DNA of 7,202 bases from contig DIYC01000157.1 in the NCBI GenBank assembly GCA_002428895.1, forward strand, positions 1-7,202, written 5' to 3'. The notes under the pieces were generated by a model. The model was given only the letters and a program-made list of their open reading frames with translations, was not told the origin of the DNA and did no database searches. This stretch comes from Burkholderiales bacterium UBA6064. GTDB lineage: Bacteria; Pseudomonadota; Gammaproteobacteria; Burkholderiales; Burkholderiaceae_B. Shown here one piece after another: positions 1 through 7,202 of this stretch. Position 1 is the stretch's first letter, and every line of letters starts with the position of its first letter. Made by a program: the position numbers and the translations under genes.

Positions 1-3000
1 TGCTGTGTAATTTCTTTATCGTCTGGATAGGCTAAATTCAGCATGTTTTTAATATCTTGCTCAACCGCACCATCGAACACTGGGGTAGCAAATGGAACAC
101 CATTCGACAAATTCTTTGAAAGCTGAATAATTTCACTGTCACTTAATGAATTAAGATCTGCTTTCTCACCCGCACCGTTATAGACTTTATCCAGGTAGGT
201 TCTAATTTCTAAAATATCTCTTTGCTGCTTGAGCATTCTATTAATTTGTTCCCCAATGCCCTTACTCGCCCAACCCAAATGAGTTTCTAAAATTTGCCCA
301 ACATTCATTCGCGAAGGTACGCCCAATGGGTTTAAGACGATATCAACTGTACTTCCATCGGCCATATAAGGCAAATCTTCAACAGGTACGATTTTAGACA
401 CCACCCCTTTGTTACCATGTCGACCCGCCATTTTATCGCCCGGCTGTAGCCTACGCTTAACGGCCAAATGAACTTTAACCATTTTCAGCACGCCAGGAGG
501 CAACTCATCGCCTTGAGTTAACTTTTTCCGTTTCTCTTCAAAATCTAAATCAAATTGATGTCTTTTATCTTCAATTGATTTTTTCAATGACTCAAGTTGA
601 TCTGCTGCTTGCTCATCGGCCAATCGAATATCAAACCAATGATGTTTATCGACTACTTTTAAATAATCTGCAGTAATGAGAGAACCTTTGCTTAATTTAT
701 TGGGTCCGCCATTGACTGTTTTACCAATTAAAAATTTGTGGATACGGGAAAAAGCATCGGTTTCAACAATCCGCATTTGGTCATTTAGATCTAGACGATA
801 GCGCTTTAATTCTTCGTCGATAATAGACTGTGCACGTTTATCTCTTGGAATCCCTTCTCGTGTAAAGACTTGAACATCAATGACTGTCCCAGTCATACCC
901 GAAGGTACACGCAAAGACGTGTCTTTAACGTCTGAAGCCTTTTCACCAAAAATAGCACGAAGTAGCTTTTCTTCAGGGGTTAATTGTGTTTCGCCTTTAG
1001 GCGTTACTTTACCAACCAATACATCACCCGCAGACACTTCTGCACCAATATAAACAATACCTGAATCATCTAATCTGGAGAGTTGAGCTTCTGACAAGTT
1101 GGAAATATCGCGTGTAATTTCCTCTGGGCCAAGTTTGGTGTCTCGAGCAACGACAGACAGTTCTTCAATGTGAATTGAAGTATAACGATCTTCTGCGACA
1201 ACCTTTTCTGAAATTAAAATTGAGTCTTCAAAGTTAAAACCATTCCAAGGCATAAATGCAACTTTCATATTTTGCCCTAGAGCCAATTCGCCTAGATCAG
1301 TTGACGCACCGTCTGCGATCACATCCCCACGCTGAATGACATCTCCAGTGTTAACAATGGGTCTTTGATTGATATTGGTATTTTGGTTGGAGCGGGTATA
1401 CTTAATGAGATTATAGATATCGACACCAATTGAACCCGTTTCAACTTCTTCATCATGTACACGAACAACAATTCGGTTAGCATCCACATAATCAACAACA
1501 CCGCCATGCAGCGCAGTAATGACGGTACCTGAATCAACAGCAACTGTTCTTTCAATACCGGTTCCACAGAAAGACTTTTCTGGTCGCAAACAAGGCACCG
1601 CTTGCCTTTGCATGTTAGCACCCATCAGGGCACGGTTTGCATCGTCATGCTCTAGGAAAGGAATTAATGATGCAGCGACCGATACGATTTGCCCTGGAGC
1701 CACATCCATTAATTGCACTTCGTTAGGATTTACTAATTCAAATTCACCCGAAACCCGACAAGAGACCAAGTCGCCTTTAAGTTTTTTATTCGAGTCGACT
1801 TCGGCGTTAGCCTGCGCGATAATATAACGACCTTCTTCAATGGCTGACAAATAAACAATTTCGTCCGAAACTTTCCCATTTTCAACCTTGCGATAAGGAG
1901 TTTCTAGAAAGCCATATTCATTCAAACGTGCGTACATAGCCATTGAATTAATCAAACCAATATTAGGGCCTTCAGGAGTTTCAATTGGGCAAACTCGTCC
2001 ATAATGGGTAGTGTGCACATCGCGCACCTCAAAGCCAGCCCTTTCTCGAGTTAAACCACCTGGGCCTAAGGCCGACACACGACGTTTGTGAGTAATTTCA
2101 GACAGCGGATTCGTTTGATCCATGAACTGAGAAAGTTGCGAAGAACCAAAAAACTCTTTAATGGCTGCTGAAATAGGTTTGCTATTAATTAAGTCATGTG
2201 GCATTAAATTTTCGGCCTCAGCCTGAGCAAGGCGTTCTTTAACCGCACGCTCTACTCTAACCAACCCTGCTCGAAATTGATTTTCAGTCAGTTCACCAAC
2301 GCATCGTACTCTTCGGTTACCTAAGTGATCAATATCGTCAATCTCACCGTTACCATTTCGCAAATCGACTAATATTTTAATCACCGCCAAAATATCATCA
2401 TTTGTCAATGTCATGAGCCCTTCTACTTCATCTCGACCCACTCGGCGATTAAATTTCATCCGGCCTACACGAGACAAATCATAAGTATCTTCGGTGTAAA
2501 ACAATCGATTGAATAATGTTTCGACCGCTTCTTCTGTAGGTGGCTCACCAGGTCGCATCATACGGTAAATTGCAACACGTGCCGCAGTCTGATCTAATGT
2601 TTCATCAGCGGCTAAAGTCTGCGAAATATAACTACCGTGATCTAATTCATTGGTGAATAAGGTTTGAAATTGGGTGATGCCTGCTTCTCTGAGCTTCATC
2701 AACACTTCGTCCGTAATTTCCTGATTAGCCAAAGCAACGATCTCACCTGAAGTGTGATCAATTTGATCTGTTGCTAACACCTTGCCAACCAAAAAGTCAT
2801 CGGTTACAGAAAGTTCTTTTAATCCAGCCTTGTCCATATCACGGATATGCTTGGCGTTAATTCGTTTGTCCTTTTGAACAATCACATTACCTGATTTATC
2901 AAGAATATCGAATTTTGCAACTTCACCTTTAAGCCGTGAAGAAACTAAAGTCATTTTAGCGCCACGATCTTCAAGCTTAAGCTGATCGAAATCAAAGAAA

Positions 3001-3680
3001 TTTTTTAAAATTTGCTCTGCATTCATTCCAATTGCTTTCAGCAATATGGTAACTGGCATTTTTCGTCGACGATCAACCCTGAAGTACAAAACATCTTTTG
3101 GATCGAATTCGAAATCAAGCCATGATCCACGATAAGGAATAATACGAGCGGAAAATAACAACTTTCCTGAGCTATGCGTTTTACCACGATCATGCTCAAA
3201 AAACACACCTGGCGAACGATGCAACTGAGAAACAATGACTCGTTCCGTGCCGTTAATAATAAAAGAACCCGTCTCTGTCATTAAAGGCATTTCGCCCATA
3301 TAAACTTCTTGTTCTTTCATTTCTTTGACTGTTTGCTTGCTGGACTCTCGATCTAATAAAACCAAGCGAACACGTGCACGCAAAGGCGAGCAAAAAGTTA
3401 AGCCCCTTTGCTGGCACTCTTTTACATCAAAGACTGGATTTCCCATCGAATATTGGATAAACTCAAGACGAGCATACCCGTTATGCGACACGATGGGAAA
3501 CACAGATTGAAAGGCTGCTTGTAAACCTTGATTTAAGCGACCTACAACGGGTGTATCTTGCTGCAAAAACTCTCGATAAGAGTCAAGTTGCATGGTTAAA
3601 AGGTTAGGAAAATCTAGAACTGCGGGGCGCTTCGCAAAACTTTTGCGAATGCGTTTTTTCTCGGTAGCGGAATAAGACAT
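1..3680 (-). CDS. rpoB: DNA-directed RNA polymerase subunit beta, C-terminus cut by window edge
   Basis: This gene encodes the beta subunit of RNA polymerase, which with beta' forms the catalytic cleft. An uninterrupted frame gives 1226 codons from ATG at 3680 ([19 protein letters not shown]) to the window edge; about 140 residues of a normal beta subunit are missing. AGGA eight bases upstream supports the start. Landmarks are [20 protein letters not shown] in the N-terminal part, the rifampicin-binding segment from residue 512 ([20 protein letters not shown]), [14 protein letters not shown] around residue 565, and [12 protein letters not shown] at 1081-1092, which holds the two lysines near the active site. 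The rifampicin-contact residues D521, H531 and S536 (E. coli D516, H526, S531) are wild type. The second lineage-specific insertion region is of betaproteobacterial type. The gene follows rplL after a 136-base spacer with an attenuator-like hairpin, and rpoC would be expected just beyond the left edge. The identification is certain. Confidence 0.99.
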   Translation of the reverse strand, partial: MSYSATEKKRIRKSFAKRPAVLDFPNLLTMQLDSYREFLQQDTPVVGRLNQGLQAAFQSVFPIVSHNGYARLEFIQYSMGNPVFDVKECQQRGLTFCSPLRARVRLVLLDRESSKQTVKEMKEQEVYMGEMPLMTETGSFIINGTERVIVSQLHRSPGVFFEHDRGKTHSSGKLLFSARIIPYRGSWLDFEFDPKDVLYFRVDRRRKMPVTILLKAIGMNAEQILKNFFDFDQLKLEDRGAKMTLVSSRLKGEVAKFDILDKSGNVIVQKDKRINAKHIRDMDKAGLKELSVTDDFLVGKVLATDQIDHTSGEIVALANQEITDEVLMKLREAGITQFQTLFTNELDHGSYISQTLAADETLDQTAARVAIYRMMRPGEPPTEEAVETLFNRLFYTEDTYDLSRVGRMKFNRRVGRDEVEGLMTLTNDDILAVIKILVDLRNGNGEIDDIDHLGNRRVRCVGELTENQFRAGLVRVERAVKERLAQAEAENLMPHDLINSKPISAAIKEFFGSSQLSQFMDQTNPLSEITHKRRVSALGPGGLTRERAGFEVRDVHTTHYGRVCPIETPEGPNIGLINSMAMYARLNEYGFLETPYRKVENGKVSDEIVYLSAIEEGRYIIAQANAEVDSNKKLKGDLVSCRVSGEFELVNPNEVQLMDVAPGQIVSVAASLIPFLEHDDANRALMGANMQRQAVPCLRPEKSFCGTGIERTVAVDSGTVITALHGGVVDYVDANRIVVRVHDEEVETGSIGVDIYNLIKYTRSNQNTNINQRPIVNTGDVIQRGDVIADGASTDLGELALGQNMKVAFMPWNGFNFEDSILISEKVVAEDRYTSIHIEELSVVARDTKLGPEEITRDISNLSEAQLSRLDDSGIVYIGAEVSAGDVLVGKVTPKGETQLTPEEKLLRAIFGEKASDVKDTSLRVPSGMTGTVIDVQVFTREGIPRDKRAQSIIDEELKRYRLDLNDQMRIVETDAFSRIHKFLIGKTVNGGPNKLSKGSLITADYLKVVDKHHWFDIRLADEQAADQLESLKKSIEDKRHQFDLDFEEKRKKLTQGDELPPGVLKMVKVHLAVKRRLQPGDKMAGRHGNKGVVSKIVPVEDLPYMADGSTVDIVLNPLGVPSRMNVGQILETHLGWASKGIGEQINRMLKQQRDILEIRTYLDKVYNGAGEKADLNSLSDSEIIQLSKNLSNGVPFATPVFDGAVEQDIKNMLNLAYPDDKEITQ

Positions 3681-3816
3681 ATTTTCTGTCCTGAAGTCGA
3701 GCGGATTAATCGATGAATTAAATCAAAATGATTTGACACATTGGTTAATTCACTTATAACTCAAATATAAAACGCATATAGCCCGACCAAAGCCGGGCTA
3801 AGTTAGAAACAAAAGA
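3681..3816 (-). promoter_or_regulatory. rplL–rpoB intergenic spacer
   Basis: This 136-base AT-rich spacer separates the rplL stop from the rpoB start. It holds a GC-rich hairpin near its 5' end (3779-3800), a small AT hairpin (AATCA/TGATT, 3721-3733) and the rpoB Shine-Dalgarno AGGA at 3689-3692. In E. coli the equivalent spacer carries a partial terminator and an RNase III site that set rpoBC expression below that of the ribosomal proteins; a similar role here is inferred. I see no convincing sigma-70 promoter in it. Confidence 0.6.
3770..3800 (-). terminator. Attenuator-like hairpin after rplL
   Basis: On the minus strand TAGCCCG pairs perfectly with CGGGCTA. An inner G·U pair and C-G pair extend the stem to nine pairs, closing a UUUG loop. 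The hairpin is followed by UAUGCGUUUUAUAUUU, so the U tract is displaced and broken rather than immediate. That fits a weak, leaky terminator. Its position just after rplL and before rpoB matches the known attenuator that lets only part of transcription continue into rpoBC. The structure is read directly; termination efficiency is inferred. Confidence 0.65.
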
Positions 3817-4197
3817 TTATTTTACTTCTACCTGTGCGCCTGCTTCTGTCAACTGTTTTGCAATATCATCAGCTTCGGCTTTTTGAATGCCTTCTTTGAC
3901 TGCTTTAGGAGCACCATCGACTAAGTCTTTCGCTTCTTTTAAACCTAAACCCGTAATCGCGCGAACAACTTTAATAACGCCAACCTTGCTTTCACCGGCA
4001 GCTTTCAAAATTACATCAAATTCAGTTTTTTCAACAGCAGCAGCACCGCCATCACCACCAGCAGCGGGTGCTGCAACTGCAACTGCTGCTGCAGCGGCTG
4101 AAACACCGAATTTTTCTTCCATTTCTTTAATTAATTCAGACAATTCAAGAACTGTCATATTTGCGATTGCTTGTAAAATCTCGGCTTTAGTTGCCAT
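3817..4197 (-). CDS. rplL: 50S ribosomal protein L7/L12 (bL12)
   Basis: L7/L12 is the multi-copy stalk protein of the large subunit; it recruits and activates translational GTPases. The predicted protein has 126 residues, against 121 in E. coli. Residues 1-32 are the dimerization domain that docks on L10 (ending MEEKFGV). Residues 33-56 are a flexible hinge rich in Ala and Gly. Residues 57-126 are the globular C-terminal domain, with the factor-binding surface around K65, K71, V72, I75, K76, R79 and the [11 protein letters not shown] helix. The extra length lies in the hinge, where GGDGG interrupts the alanines. GGAG eight bases before the ATG supports the start. The gene lies 42 bases after rplJ, with which it is probably translated under shared L10 feedback. 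The call is certain. Confidence 0.99.
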   Translation of the reverse strand: MATKAEILQAIANMTVLELSELIKEMEEKFGVSAAAAAVAVAAPAAGGDGGAAAVEKTEFDVILKAAGESKVGVIKVVRAITGLGLKEAKDLVDGAPKAVKEGIQKAEADDIAKQLTEAGAQVEVK

Positions 4198-4239
4198 AGT
4201 AAATTCTCCAATAAATGTTTGATTTGGCTATCTTTTAAA

Positions 4240-4770
4240 TTAAGCGTTTTGCGTTTCTTTTTGATCACGAACAGCAGCAAGACCACGTACAAATTTGGCT
4301 GGCACCTCATTGAGTGTTTGCACAAATTTCGCGATAGGAGCTTGCATTGTTCCAAGTAATTTAGCGAGCAACTCTTCTCTGCTTGGCATTGAGGCCAGCG
4401 TTTTGACCCCCTGCGCATCAATAAGTTGTCCCGGTAAAACACCAGCAGTAACAATCAGCTTCTCGTTTTCTTTGCTAAAGTTAATCAGCACTTTAGCAGC
4501 CGAAACGGGATCGGAACTCATTGCATAAATGAGCGGACCGACCATGCTGCCTGCCAAGTCTGAAAATTTAGACTCGACAATACATCGTTTTGCTAAAGTA
4601 TTTTTTAATACACGCAAATAAACACCATTTTGACGAGCCACTTGTCGTAACTTAGTCAAACTTTCAACAGATAGACCACGATACTCAGCAACGACAATTG
4701 ATTGAGCTTCGGCCAACTGACCATTGAGCTCTTCAAGAATCGCTACTTTTTCTTGGCGAGATAATGCCAC
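4240..4770 (-). CDS. rplJ: 50S ribosomal protein L10 (uL10), GTG start
   Basis: L10 anchors the L7/L12 dimers to 23S rRNA and, in complex with L7/L12, represses its own leader mRNA. I place the start at GTG 4770, giving [16 protein letters not shown] (initiator read as Met), because GGAG lies seven bases upstream and family members begin MALN or similar. The frame remains open further upstream to a TTG, but that stretch falls in the leader and does not resemble L10. The protein has 176 residues, 11 more than E. coli L10. The N-terminal RNA-binding domain includes VVAEYRGL (25-32) and [10 protein letters not shown] (52-61). The C-terminal helix that binds L7/L12 carries an 11-residue near-repeat, [11 protein letters not shown] (147-157) then [11 protein letters not shown] (158-168). 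The repeat accounts for the length difference and may add an L7/L12 docking segment. Confidence 0.98.
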   Translation of the reverse strand: MALSRQEKVAILEELNGQLAEAQSIVVAEYRGLSVESLTKLRQVARQNGVYLRVLKNTLAKRCIVESKFSDLAGSMVGPLIYAMSSDPVSAAKVLINFSKENEKLIVTAGVLPGQLIDAQGVKTLASMPSREELLAKLLGTMQAPIAKFVQTLNEVPAKFVRGLAAVRDQKETQNA

Positions 4771-4946
4771 GGTCTTTCTCCAAAATGTGCATGAAGCACG
4801 GTTAATAAAGGCTACCGACAACAAGCATGAATAAATTTCAAACTTTTCGGGGCCGCCATCTACGTTGGATTTATTTTTAAAGCTTTCACTTCCAACGATC
4901 TTTGATAACCCGCTGTTTTAAAAATTTAAAACAGCGGCCCAAAGTT
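4771..4946 (-). promoter_or_regulatory. L10 leader: cis-regulatory RNA of rplJL
   Basis: This 176-base gap between rplA and rplJ contains no ORF of its own but much base pairing. An 11-bp perfect stem (CCGCTGTTTTA/TAAAACAGCGG, 4937-4910) comes first. A 7-bp stem, CGTTGGA (4897-4891) with TCCAACG (4869-4863), closes a 21-base loop. GGGCCGC (4940-4934) can instead pair with GCGGCCC (4856-4850), which would enclose that second stem in a larger branched fold and exclude the first hairpin. A small GUGC/GCAC hairpin precedes the Shine-Dalgarno. In beta- and gammaproteobacteria this position holds the leader bound by L10-(L7/L12)4 for translational feedback. I assign it by position and structure; I could not run a covariance model. 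An additional promoter here is possible but I cannot point to one. Confidence 0.75.
4778..4781 (-). promoter_or_regulatory. Shine-Dalgarno that fixes the rplJ GTG start
   Basis: GGAG on the minus strand stands seven bases before GTG 4770. No in-frame ATG lies near it, so this site decides the start. It sits just after a short GUGC/GCAC hairpin (4787-4799) at the 3' end of the leader, where L10 feedback would be expected to act on access to the ribosome. Confidence 0.8.
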
Positions 4947-5642
4947 TTATGCAACTAATGTTGCTGAATCAATCTTGACCCCTACACCCATCGTGCTAGA
5001 CAAGGCCATCTTTTTCAAATAAATACCTTTTGAGGAGGCTGGCTTGGCTTTATTTAAAGCCTCAACCAACGCCAAAAGATTCAGTTTTAGCTTTTCTGGC
5101 TCAAATGAAGCACGCCCAATTGTGCAATGCACGATACCAGTTTTATCTGCCCTAAATTGAACTTGACCGGCTTTTGCATTTTTAACGGCAGCAGCTACAT
5201 CGGGTGTTACTGTCCCAACCTTTGGATTTGGCATTAAACCACGAGGACCGAGTATTTGACCAAGCTGACCAACTACGCGCATCGTATCAGGTGATGCAAT
5301 GACGACGTCAAAATTCATATTGCCCGCTTTAACTTGAGCAGCAAGATCTTCCATACCAACAATATCGGCACCAGCAGCCTTGGCTTCATTCGCCTTTTCG
5401 CCTTGAGCAAATACGGCCACACGAACTGTTTTACCTGTACCCGATGGCAATACGACAGAACCACGAACAACTTGATCTGATTTTTTTGCATCAATACCTA
5501 ATTGAATGGCAACATCGACAGATTCGTCAAATTTAGCTGTTGCTGCATTTTTTACTAAACTAACAGCCTCTGAAAGCGGGTAAAAAATATTTTTATTAAT
5601 ATGTTTTCTGTGCTCGACTAAACGCTTAGACACTTTTCCCAT
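4947..5642 (-). CDS. rplA: 50S ribosomal protein L1 (uL1)
   Basis: L1 forms the mobile L1 stalk on 23S rRNA, which helps release deacylated tRNA from the E site. It is also the translational repressor of the rplK-rplA mRNA. The predicted 231 residues compare with 234 in E. coli. The N-terminal segment ([11 protein letters not shown]) and the C-terminal [11 protein letters not shown] (215-225) belong to the RNA-binding domain I, with the conserved T217-M218-G219 triad. The inserted domain II includes [18 protein letters not shown] (132-149). The ATG at 5642 shares its A with the rplK stop codon (TAATG). A strong GGAGG (5650-5654) inside the last rplK codons stands seven bases upstream, so translation is very likely coupled to rplK. 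Confidence 0.99.
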   Translation of the reverse strand: MGKVSKRLVEHRKHINKNIFYPLSEAVSLVKNAATAKFDESVDVAIQLGIDAKKSDQVVRGSVVLPSGTGKTVRVAVFAQGEKANEAKAAGADIVGMEDLAAQVKAGNMNFDVVIASPDTMRVVGQLGQILGPRGLMPNPKVGTVTPDVAAAVKNAKAGQVQFRADKTGIVHCTIGRASFEPEKLKLNLLALVEALNKAKPASSKGIYLKKMALSSTMGVGVKIDSATLVA

Positions 5643-6073
5643 TATAGACCCTCCACCAAAATACCCATACTTCTTGCCGACCCAGCGATTGTTCTCACCG
5701 CAGCATCCATGTTTGCTGCCGTTAAATCGGGTTGCTTTGCCTTTGCGATTTCTTCGACTTGCGCACGAGTTAATGTACCGATTTTATCTAAATGTGGCCG
5801 AGGAGAACCCTTTTGGACTTTGAGCGCCTTTTTCAGCAAAACAGATGCTGGCGGCGTTTTCATCACAAAAGTAAAAGATTTATCTTGATAGGCTGTAATA
5901 ATGACAGGCACAGGAAGACCTGGCTCCATACCTTGAGTTGCTGCATTAAATGCTTTACAGAACTCCATAATATTTAAACCACGCTGACCTAGCGCCGGGC
6001 CAATTGGAGGCGATGGATTTGCCTTACCTGCCGGAACTTGTAACTTAACAAAACCTACTATTTTTTTTGCCAT
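5642..6073 (-). CDS. rplK: 50S ribosomal protein L11 (uL11)
   Basis: L11 binds the GTPase-associated centre of 23S rRNA at the base of the L7/L12 stalk, contacts elongation factors and is needed for RelA activation. The 143 residues match the usual length. The N-terminal domain carries the proline-rich segment [20 protein letters not shown] (19-38) that thiostrepton contacts in other bacteria. Lysines 4 and 40, equivalent to sites methylated by PrmA in E. coli, are present. The C-terminal RNA-binding domain ends [16 protein letters not shown]. The start at 6073 is chosen because it gives the conserved [12 protein letters not shown] and has AGGGG six bases upstream; the frame extends upstream to a GTG at 6124, but that part lies in the leader and is not L11-like. 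It overlaps rplA by one base. Confidence 0.99.
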   Translation of the reverse strand: MAKKIVGFVKLQVPAGKANPSPPIGPALGQRGLNIMEFCKAFNAATQGMEPGLPVPVIITAYQDKSFTFVMKTPPASVLLKKALKVQKGSPRPHLDKIGTLTRAQVEEIAKAKQPDLTAANMDAAVRTIAGSARSMGILVEGL

Positions 6074-6176
6074 GAATGACCCCTTGAGTAATAACGCCTT
6101 AAATAAGGCTCCTCTTGATTGCACACTAAAATATACTTTTTGATCCGCAACCTAGATCTAAAAGCAATTGAATCTC
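6074..6176 (-). promoter_or_regulatory. nusG–rplK leader with candidate L1-binding site
   Basis: This 103-base gap holds a hairpin at 6114-6086 with the architecture of an L1 target. The outer GAG/CTC pairs enclose an asymmetric internal loop (GA on one side, GTTATTA on the other), then an inner 5-bp stem GCCTT/AAGGC with an ATTT loop. L1-binding sites in 23S rRNA and in L11-operon mRNAs share two short helices around an asymmetric loop, with GA on the short side. The structure ends just before the rplK Shine-Dalgarno (6080-6084), so L1 bound here could block rplK translation and, through coupling, rplA. The outer helix is only three pairs as drawn. No clear sigma-70 promoter is visible, although E. 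coli has one at this place. Confidence 0.6.
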
Positions 6177-6710
6177 TTAAACTTTTTCTACTTGATGAAA
6201 ATCTAATTCAACAGGCGTAGCACGACCAAAGATTGTAACAGATACCCTGAGCTTACTTTTTTCATAATTGACCTCTTCAACGTTTCCATTGAAATCCGCA
6301 AAAGGGCCCTCTTTGACTCGAACCATCTCACCCACTTCAAAAAGAATTTTGGGCCTAGGCTTTTCTGCACCCTCTTGCATTTGGTGCAAAATTTTATCAA
6401 CTTCTTGTTTTGAAATGGGCGTAGGCCGATTACCCGCCCCCCCAACAAAACCAGTCACTCTTGGCGTATTTCTAACCAAATGCCAAGAGTCATCTGTCAT
6501 TTCCATTTCAACCAGCACATAGCCTGGGAAAAAGCGACGCTCTGAGATTGATTTTTGCCCACCTTTAATTTCAACTACCTCTTCAGACGGAACCAAAATT
6601 TGTGAAAATTGATGCGGAATCGAGGAGCGATTAATTCTTTCTTGCAAAGCCTTCTGAACACTTTTTTCCATACCTGAGTAGGCATGCACTACATACCAAC
6701 GCATCGTCAT
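6177..6710 (-). CDS. nusG: Transcription termination/antitermination factor NusG
   Basis: NusG binds RNA polymerase through its N-terminal domain and binds either ribosomal protein S10 or Rho through its KOW domain. I start it at ATG 6710, giving [19 protein letters not shown] and 177 residues, close to the usual 177-185. GGGTG lies five bases upstream, and the start shares one base with the secE stop (TAATG). ATG 6704 (MRWYVV) is the alternative; a longer reading from ATG 6749 would run through the end of secE and add residues unlike NusG. The NGN domain covers about residues 4-110, with [12 protein letters not shown] at 58-69. The KOW domain starts near [18 protein letters not shown] (125-142). 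F161 in [12 protein letters not shown] corresponds to E. coli F165, which contacts S10 and Rho. Confidence 0.98.
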   Translation of the reverse strand: MTMRWYVVHAYSGMEKSVQKALQERINRSSIPHQFSQILVPSEEVVEIKGGQKSISERRFFPGYVLVEMEMTDDSWHLVRNTPRVTGFVGGAGNRPTPISKQEVDKILHQMQEGAEKPRPKILFEVGEMVRVKEGPFADFNGNVEEVNYEKSKLRVSVTIFGRATPVELDFHQVEKV

Positions 6711-7093
6711 TAGGACACCCAACCGAGAATTAGATCGTAAAAAACCCATTCAAGAATACTGTCTGTAGCCAACAAAAAAATAGACATGACCAAAACAAAA
6801 ACAAAAACGACCACCGTCATCTGAATTGCTTCTTTTCTTTCTGGCCAGACTACAAGTTTTGCCTCTTCAACAGAGGCCTTGGAAAAAGACACGAAGCGAC
6901 GACCAACCGGTGAGACAAAAAATGTAACCGCAGCCGCTACAACCCCACCCAGAACAAGAGCCAATCGAATAAAAAAATCTTCACTCGAGAACACCTGATA
7001 AGCAACAGCCCCACCAAGACCAAACAACAAAGCCAAAGCGACTAGCGCCTTGTCTTTTGGGCCTGTTACTGTTGTAATTTCACCTTGTGCCAT
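6710..7093 (-). CDS. secE: Preprotein translocase subunit SecE
   Basis: SecE clamps the two halves of SecY in the SecYEG inner-membrane channel. The 127 residues give the three-segment architecture found in E. coli (also 127) rather than the short single-span form. Hydrophobic stretches lie at about 14-34, 41-60 and 92-122. Between the second and third is the conserved amphipathic region with [16 protein letters not shown] (74-89), in which W83, P84 and R86 are the family hallmark. AAGG five bases before the ATG supports the start. The gene sits directly after tRNA-Trp and overlaps nusG by one base; secE-nusG is a standard pair. Confidence 0.98.
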   Translation of the reverse strand: MAQGEITTVTGPKDKALVALALLFGLGGAVAYQVFSSEDFFIRLALVLGGVVAAAVTFFVSPVGRRFVSFSKASVEEAKLVVWPERKEAIQMTVVVFVFVLVMSIFLLATDSILEWVFYDLILGWVS

Positions 7094-7142
7094 ACTTACC
7101 TTTTTTGAAGTTATGCCTACACATAACTAGCCTTACCAAATT
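7094..7142 (-). repeat. tRNA-Trp–secE spacer with 7-bp inverted repeat
   Basis: The 49-base spacer contains a perfect inverted repeat, AGTTATG (7128-7122 on the minus strand) and CATAACT (7115-7109), with a 6-base loop. It is not followed by a T tract in either direction, so it does not read as an intrinsic terminator. It could guide 3' processing of the tRNA from a common transcript or shape the secE ribosome-binding region. Both roles are guesses. Confidence 0.4.
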
Positions 7143-7202
7143 TGGCAGGGCAAGAGGGAATCGAACCCCCAACCTTCGGTTTTGGAGACCGACGCTCTGC
7201 CA
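7143..7202 (-). tRNA. tRNA-Trp (anticodon CCA), 5' end cut by window edge
   Basis: Sixty bases of the tRNA are present, reading from the D-loop end (GGCAGAGC) to an encoded 3' CCA. The anticodon stem TCGGT/ACCGA pairs fully around the loop CTCCAAA, with anticodon CCA at 7185-7183. The T arm is GGGGG-TTCGATT-CCCTC, with one G-U pair. TTGCCCT is the 3' acceptor strand, followed by discriminator G and CCA. About 16 bases, comprising the 5' acceptor strand and part of the D arm, lie outside the window; the 5' strand should read close to AGGGCAA. In many proteobacteria this tRNA lies between tuf and secE. Confidence 0.95.

Noticed and set aside
1519..1827. Plus-strand open frame of 102 codons inside rpoB
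   Set aside because: It lies antisense to a highly conserved rpoB segment, resembles no family I know and has no supporting ribosome-binding site. The other plus-strand frames within rpoB, rplL, rplJ, rplK and nusG are rejected for the same reason.
4771..4824. 18-codon N-terminal extension of rplJ from a TTG codon
   Set aside because: The extra residues do not resemble L10, run through the leader hairpins and lack a good ribosome-binding site. GTG 4770 has GGAG at ideal spacing.
4910..4937. Perfect 11-bp hairpin just after rplA, as an intrinsic terminator
   Set aside because: It is followed by GTTATC on the minus strand and by CCCAAAG beyond it on the plus strand, with no T tract either way. 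It fits better as part of the L10 leader.
6074..6124. 17-codon extension of rplK from GTG 6124
   Set aside because: It would translate through the candidate L1-binding hairpin, and L11 proteins begin MAKK. AGGGG stands six bases before ATG 6073.
6120..6160. Sigma-70 promoter for rplK around TTGCGG and TATATT
   Set aside because: The two hexamers are only nine bases apart, and no -35-like hexamer lies 16-18 bases before TATATT. In AT-rich DNA, TATATT alone is not evidence.
6711..6749. 13-codon N-terminal extension of nusG from ATG 6749
   Set aside because: It overlaps the end of secE and precedes the conserved [11 protein letters not shown] start; the TAATG junction with GGGTG upstream explains the real start.

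Overview
The window is one stretch of the conserved bacterial tRNA-Trp–secE–nusG–rplK–rplA–rplJ–rplL–rpoB cluster. Every gene lies on the minus strand, so transcription runs from high to low coordinates. The left edge cuts rpoB before its C-terminus, and the right edge cuts tRNA-Trp before its 5' end. I see no mobile element, CRISPR array, toxin system or other accessory cargo.

The encoded proteins point to a betaproteobacterium with an AT-rich genome. The RpoB stretch covering the second lineage-specific insertion ([15 protein letters not shown], then [19 protein letters not shown]) is of beta type rather than enterobacterial type, and L11 also looks betaproteobacterial. The noncoding DNA is AT-rich. 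I cannot name a genus from the sequence alone.

Layout in transcription order: partial tRNA-Trp (7202-7143), secE (7093-6710), nusG (6710-6177), a 103-base leader with a candidate L1-binding hairpin, rplK (6073-5642), rplA (5642-4947), a 176-base leader of the L10 type, rplJ with a GTG start (4770-4240), rplL (4197-3817), a 136-base spacer with an attenuator-like hairpin, and rpoB (3680 to beyond base 1). The secE/nusG and rplK/rplA junctions both have the form TAATG, in which stop and start share one base.

The genes form the core of gene expression and secretion. SecE is part of the SecYEG channel. NusG couples RNA polymerase to ribosome or Rho. L11, L1, L10 and L7/L12 build the L1 stalk and the GTPase-associated L7/L12 stalk of the 50S subunit. 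RpoB is the polymerase beta subunit. The three noncoding gaps larger than 100 bases are where this cluster is classically controlled: L1 feedback on rplKA, L10-L7/L12 feedback on rplJL, and partial termination ahead of rpoB. Each gap here holds a hairpin that would suit that role.

This is an ordinary housekeeping region and I found no undescribed system. The points worth a second look are the two leader RNAs, an 11-residue tandem repeat at the C-terminus of L10, and the hairpin before rpoB.
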